A DNA stretch of 10,072 bases. Origin: CAYRIF01 sp964424205 (GTDB taxonomy: Bacteria; Bacteroidota; Bacteroidia; Cytophagales; Cyclobacteriaceae). The position numbers were made by a program, and so were the translations under genes. The stretch lies in assembly GCA_964424205.1 (NCBI GenBank), contig CAYRIF010000129.1:1-10072 (forward strand), written 5' to 3'. Position 1 is the first letter of the stretch, and every line of letters starts with the position of its first letter. Below are positions 6,322-10,072 of this stretch, piece after piece. Below the pieces are notes generated by a model that saw only the letters and a program-made list of their open reading frames with translations, was not told the DNA's origin and made no database searches.

Positions 6322-7086
6322 ATGCTACTAGCAATTGACATTGGCAATACTGATATTGTATATGCGGTTTACTATAAAAACGAATGGACGCATAGTTGGA
6401 GAAAGAGGAGTGATGCAGAGAAATCTGCGACAACATATGAGCTAGATTTAAGAAACTGTTTTCTTGAAAAAAACCTACAACCCCAATCATTTTATGGGGT
6501 GGTCATCAGCAGTGTGGTGCCACAGCTTCGTGCGGTGATTAAAGAAATGGCGCAGTCTGTTTTCTCTATAAACATTCTTGTGGTCAGACAAGAAATATAT
6601 GCTAAACTAAAGATAGGCATTGGTAATCCACAGGAAATAGGCACTGATTTGGTCGCCAATGCAGTGGCGGCATATGATAAATATAAGGACTGTTGTATTG
6701 TCATTGATTTTGGAACAGCGCTCACTTTTACAATACTTGATAAGGAAGGGAATATATTAGGCGTTACCATAGCCCCTGGAATACAAACAGCTATGAAGAG
6801 TTTGTCAAACAATACGGCACAGCTCCCTGAAATACCCTTGGAAATGCCGGAGTCAGTTATTGGAAAAGACACTGTTCACGCCATACAAGCAGGTATTTTA
6901 CATGGTTATGTTAGTTTGGTAGCAGGCATGATGAATCGTATCAATGAAGAAATAGGAACCACTTGTAAAGTGGTGGCCACTGGTGGACTATCACCTGTTC
7001 TGAAACCGCTTCATGCCTCATTTGATGATATTGAGCCGTTGTTGACGCTTGATGGTTTGCGTATTATTTATGAGCAGTGCAGGTAA
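6322..7086 (+). CDS. coaX: Type III pantothenate kinase
   Basis: This 254-residue cytoplasmic enzyme of the ASKHA fold phosphorylates pantothenate, the first step of coenzyme A synthesis. Motifs in order: the phosphate-binding AIDIGNT (4-10), SSVVP (63-67), GTDLVANAVAAY (107-118) with the expected catalytic Asp109, the IDFGTALTF strand-turn (128-136), IAPGIQTAMKSL (150-161), TAQLPEI (165-171), ATGGL (219-223) and the C-terminal LLTLDGLRIIY (240-250). I place the start at ATG 6322, because family members begin at MLLAIDIGNT; the frame is open to an upstream TTG at 6304, but that would add six residues with no family counterpart. The residue after Asp109 is Leu, where most relatives have Arg (GxDR). 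The gene is 74 bp downstream of DUF983 on the same strand and ends before the hairpin at 7092-7128. Confidence 0.93.
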   Translation: MLLAIDIGNTDIVYAVYYKNEWTHSWRKRSDAEKSATTYELDLRNCFLEKNLQPQSFYGVVISSVVPQLRAVIKEMAQSVFSINILVVRQEIYAKLKIGIGNPQEIGTDLVANAVAAYDKYKDCCIVIDFGTALTFTILDKEGNILGVTIAPGIQTAMKSLSNNTAQLPEIPLEMPESVIGKDTVHAIQAGILHGYVSLVAGMMNRINEEIGTTCKVVATGGLSPVLKPLHASFDDIEPLLTLDGLRIIYEQCR

Positions 7087-7091
7087 GTTTG

Positions 7092-7128
7092 TCAACTTCT
7101 CAAAAGTTCTAAACTTTTGAGAAGTTGA
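7092..7128. terminator. 17-bp hairpin between convergent genes, likely bidirectional terminator
   Basis: Positions 7092-7108 and 7112-7128 are exact 17-base reverse complements separated by CTA, so the loop is only 3 nt. It lies between the coaX stop (7086) and the stop of the convergent surface-protein gene (7144), where a shared terminator is expected. No long T-tract follows on either strand, so termination efficiency is uncertain. Alternatives are an RNA-stabilising 3' structure or a dispersed repeat. Confidence 0.65.
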
Positions 7129-7143
7129 TAAAGAACTGTAAAG

Positions 7144-10072
7144 TTATCGTTTCAATGTAATAAACCCTTTGAGAGGTTTTCTGCCATCAACGCCAAGGTC
7201 GATAACATAGAAGTAGGTGCCTTCAGGAAGTTTGTCACCGCCAAACGCATTTCCAAAATAACTTTTACCACCCCAATCATTTTTATAAGGAGCAGCCTCA
7301 TATACTTTATTTCCCCATCTGTTGTAAATCACTAGATGGTGATTAGGATAGTCAAATATACCTTCGACAAACCAGGTGTCATTTTTGGTATCTCCGTTTG
7401 GTGAAAATCCTTCAGAGGCAATGATGTCACATCGATCTGGATCAAGGCGATTAGGAATACCATCCCCATCACAATCTTTTTCTACTAAGAGCATGACCTC
7501 ATCAGATATTATTTCATTGTTACATGCCAAATCACTAGCGCCGTTTAATACCAACCTAATATAGCCACTCATTTCCACGTATGAGTTATTGTTTGCAATA
7601 TGCAGGGTATCACTGGTAGCTCCTTTGTAATAGGCATCATTGACTATATTTTCCCATGTGTTTCCATCATCACTATACTGCCATTGGTAAGTCAGTTGGT
7701 CACCCGTTGCTTCCACAAAGAAATAAGTATTGGTGAGCGCAATAATTTCGTGACCAATCGGTTGGGTGGTTAGCGTGATGCCTTCAACATATTCTAAGAA
7801 ATCAAAAGTGCCACTGGCATCGGTATTGTCAGGATTGGTGTACCCATCAGTCCCACTTGTTACGAGTCCATCAGTATCAACTGTGATAGGCGTATCACCT
7901 AAAATACCATCGCCATCATTATCAGTGAATCCTGCTTCCGTCACATCCGGACAGCCATCATTATCACTGTCAATATCGAAACTATTGATTGTTAAATCGT
8001 TATCAACATCGTTGTTTCCAGCATCTTCAAGCGTATCTAATATTCCATCATTGTCATCATCCAAATCAATGGCATCATGAATGCCGTCTTGGTCATTGTC
8101 GGTTAGGACAGTAGGAATTACTAATAATTCGGTGGCAGCGCACAGACAATTGTTATTGTTTGGCTCAATTTTTACGATAATACCATTGGCGGGGTCACAT
8201 TGAGTAGCCTCCGTGAAGATGGTCGCATGCGTAATGCTACCATTCATTGGTACAATGGCCGTTGTATTTTCGGTATGAAAAGGGGCCGCACTACCAACAC
8301 AGTAAAAACTCAATTCATAGCCCGCAGCGGCTTCTAGCCCTGTATTATTGATATCAATACTAAATTCATAATAACCACCTGCACCATAGTAGCCACTTGC
8401 TATGGTAGGTAGGTAATTACTTGTTGCCGTTGGTATGACTAGGTTAGGTTTTTCGATGACCATCATTTCCATAGACTCACCCGTGGTGATTCTGCCACCA
8501 CCGCAGGACATGCCTGCGCAGGTGCCACCTACATAGGATATATAGTTTTCTATGGCAACTTCAGCCACTGGATTACAGTTACTGTCACCTGTCGTTACAT
8601 CAAATTCAAATTCGATTTGCTCATTATTAATAACACCAGCCGGATATTTTAACAATAGAATTTGTCGGTTGCCGACCATAATAATAACTGGGGTGGTCGG
8701 TGTATTTAAAATGCCATTGAATGATCCATTTACATAACGCACTCCCTCAGGTAATGTTACCCTAGCAGAATCTGCAGGTCCGGTAGTACCTGCAATGATG
8801 GTGGTCGCTACATTGATTTTACCCGTGCTTCCACAATATTGCATACCACCTGCAGGGAGTGTGATGGTACTAAAAGCGTTATAACTTGGTACAGCGCCAT
8901 TAATTTGTATGGGTGTCGATGCGATTTTAGTGCCACTGCCAACGGCCATGTCACCACAAGGGCTATCACCGTATGCTTCAAAGGTAATGGGTGAATTAGC
9001 CAAATAGCCACATGCTAATTGCAGCTCTAATGTGATATGAGCGTTTCTTAAGTTAGGGTTGGCAGCATTTACACTGCCTAATATTCCTGAAAAACTTGCA
9101 ATGGTAGGGTGGTCTAATAAATTGATGGTTGCCGTGTCATTAACAATACTTGGCGTTAAGACTACACCTGGATTTCCCTTCGGATAGGCTACAGTTACTT
9201 TATTAATGGTTAACCCGGCACCACCTCCAGGCAGCCCAAATTTAATCTTGGGGTTTAACAAATCAGCAATTTGGGCACTGTTTAGATCCAATTCAACATT
9301 GAACGGTGTGCAATAATTTTGTGTGCCCACTGGTTGTGTGGTGATGCTTAATTGAAGCTGTGCTTGTCCCGGATTTAGCCCTAAGTTAAAGGAATTGCTA
9401 TAACAAGAAACATCAACTGCAGTATAGTCAGCAGGATATGAGGAGCAATCCCAACCATGGCTAACGGTTAGTGTTTGTGGACTACAACTGGTGTAAGAGG
9501 CATAGAACCTTACTAGTTTACAATTTGCAATGCCATTTAATATGGAACCAACTTCTATCCAAGTTATCCCGCCAATCTGTACAAAATTTATAGCAGATTC
9601 AGTGTTGCTACCATCTACTGTAAAAGCCTTGGTAATGAGCACATTTGGATTACTATCAACTTGCAACCAATTATAGTCCACACTGGTAGCACTGGTATTA
9701 CACATTTCTACTTCCCAGAAAACATCATCATTGGTACCCACTACATTTTGTTTGATGGGTGTGGTAGAAAAGGTGGGTGCTTCATATACAAATTCAATGG
9801 TCTGGGTGATAATTTCTGGCGTTGGATTTACATAAGCAAAATTTTGATAATAAACTTTGACCGTATAATTGGTGGTAGGTGCTAGTGTACAGGTTCCTAA
9901 TAACCCGACGAGAAAAGACTTATACCGAGTAGATTTTTGATCATCATCATGGTATATAGGGCGATCGGGATAATAGGTAAGTATATTTCCATTTAATGTA
10001 TATTTAATGCCATTGCCAACGGTCCAGTTTTGCTCAAATCCACCTAACGCCTTGATGGTCCCACTAAATTTT
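7144..10072 (-). CDS. Large T9SS-exported surface protein, partial (N-terminus outside window)
   Basis: The frame is open from the window edge at 10072 to the TAA at 7146-7144, giving 975 residues with no stop, so this is the C-terminal part of a larger extracellular protein. A GTG at 9741 is only an internal valine codon. The C-terminus (about 7144-7425) is a CHU_C/gliding-motility-associated domain with SEGFSPNGDTKNDTW, VIYNRWGNKVYE and a terminal GFITLKR. This is the type B sorting signal that directs passage through the type IX secretion system and cell-surface attachment or release. Upstream of it are a short CDGDGIPNRLDPD segment, an immunoglobulin-like domain (about 7488-7780, containing LTYQWQYSDDGNTW), a block of acidic calcium-binding-type repeats (7780-8100) and several beta-rich, cysteine-containing modules (8100-10072) resembling DUF11-like adhesin repeats. 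No enzymatic motif is visible. An adhesin or gliding-related function is the best guess. Confidence 0.88.
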   Translation of the reverse strand, partial: KFSGTIKALGGFEQNWTVGNGIKYTLNGNILTYYPDRPIYHDDDQKSTRYKSFLVGLLGTCTLAPTTNYTVKVYYQNFAYVNPTPEIITQTIEFVYEAPTFSTTPIKQNVVGTNDDVFWEVEMCNTSATSVDYNWLQVDSNPNVLITKAFTVDGSNTESAINFVQIGGITWIEVGSILNGIANCKLVRFYASYTSCSPQTLTVSHGWDCSSYPADYTAVDVSCYSNSFNLGLNPGQAQLQLSITTQPVGTQNYCTPFNVELDLNSAQIADLLNPKIKFGLPGGGAGLTINKVTVAYPKGNPGVVLTPSIVNDTATINLLDHPTIASFSGILGSVNAANPNLRNAHITLELQLACGYLANSPITFEAYGDSPCGDMAVGSGTKIASTPIQINGAVPSYNAFSTITLPAGGMQYCGSTGKINVATTIIAGTTGPADSARVTLPEGVRYVNGSFNGILNTPTTPVIIMVGNRQILLLKYPAGVINNEQIEFEFDVTTGDSNCNPVAEVAIENYISYVGGTCAGMSCGGGRITTGESMEMMVIEKPNLVIPTATSNYLPTIASGYYGAGGYYEFSIDINNTGLEAAAGYELSFYCVGSAAPFHTENTTAIVPMNGSITHATIFTEATQCDPANGIIVKIEPNNNNCLCAATELLVIPTVLTDNDQDGIHDAIDLDDDNDGILDTLEDAGNNDVDNDLTINSFDIDSDNDGCPDVTEAGFTDNDGDGILGDTPITVDTDGLVTSGTDGYTNPDNTDASGTFDFLEYVEGITLTTQPIGHEIIALTNTYFFVEATGDQLTYQWQYSDDGNTWENIVNDAYYKGATSDTLHIANNNSYVEMSGYIRLVLNGASDLACNNEIISDEVMLLVEKDCDGDGIPNRLDPDRCDIIASEGFSPNGDTKNDTWFVEGIFDYPNHHLVIYNRWGNKVYEAAPYKNDWGGKSYFGNAFGGDKLPEGTYFYVIDLGVDGRKPLKGFITLKR
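7780..8100 (-). repeat. Thrombospondin type 3-like acidic repeat block within the surface protein
   Basis: Repeated aspartate-rich units such as DNDQDGIHD, DLDDDNDGILDTLED, DIDSDNDGCPDVTEAG and DNDGDGILGD occur in series, followed by a less regular part with DTDGLVTSGTDGYTNPDNTD and a closing FDFLEYVEG. These are calcium-binding-type loops (family knowledge) that stiffen long surface proteins. The order with the GCPDVTEAG unit and the following VTSGTDGYT segment is a recurring arrangement just before the C-terminal domains of Bacteroidota surface proteins. Confidence 0.8.

Noticed and set aside
6492..6872. 126-codon minus-strand frame inside coaX
   Set aside because: It lies fully inside a well-conserved gene on the other strand and has no recognisable domain.
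7766..8080. Serine-rich plus-strand open frame of 104 codons
   Set aside because: It is the antisense of the Asp-rich calcium-type repeats, whose GAT/GAC/TCA-rich codons naturally leave the opposite strand open. It has no family features.
9739..9741. GTG as a translation start of the surface protein
   Set aside because: The same frame continues without a stop to the window edge, the upstream translation has the same beta-rich character, and no signal peptide follows the GTG.

Overview
The window looks like a chromosomal piece of a member of the Bacteroidota, probably a gliding or T9SS-bearing environmental lineage. The evidence is a very large surface protein ending in a CHU_C/gliding-motility C-terminal domain (type B sorting signal of the type IX secretion system), thrombospondin-type-3-like acidic repeats typical of that phylum, a perfect Bacteroidota-style -7 promoter element (TACCTTTG), weak or absent Shine-Dalgarno sequences, modest GC content, and two copies of a short CCTGCCTG/CAGG palindromic repeat of the kind scattered through Bacteroidota intergenic regions.

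Layout. Positions 1-240 hold no intact gene: two inverted repeats and a 27-codon open frame that could be the 5' remnant of a membrane-protein gene. Positions 241-2965 (minus strand) are a compact ferrous-iron uptake unit, feoA-feoB followed 5 bp later by a group III truncated haemoglobin. A 12-bp perfect palindrome lies 46 bp upstream of feoA and is a candidate operator. Positions 3096-4349 (minus strand) encode a type II sulfide:quinone oxidoreductase with its own intrinsic terminator at 3048-3079, which separates it from the feo unit. Positions 4350-4764 are a divergent intergenic region with a palindromic repeat and the promoter of the next gene.

The plus-strand group 4765-7086 encodes a sterol desaturase/fatty acid hydroxylase family membrane protein, a small DUF983 zinc-ribbon membrane protein, and type III pantothenate kinase (coaX; its start is corrected here to 6322). 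A long hairpin at 7092-7128 separates this group from the convergent surface protein (7144 to beyond 10072, minus strand), whose reading frame stays open to the window edge, so its N-terminus lies outside.

How the genes fit together: FeoA/FeoB import Fe2+, and the co-transcribed haemoglobin probably handles O2 or NO under the low-oxygen conditions in which Fe2+ is available. The neighbouring sulfide:quinone oxidoreductase, which oxidises sulfide and feeds electrons to quinone, fits the same micro-oxic, sulfide- and Fe(II)-containing niche. The plus-strand genes are lipid or housekeeping functions. I see no convincing undescribed defence or mobile system. The points most worth a second look are the feo-haemoglobin operon and its putative operator, an approximately 45-residue hydrophobic insertion in the desaturase between its last histidine boxes, and the dispersed palindromes with the gene remnant at the left edge.
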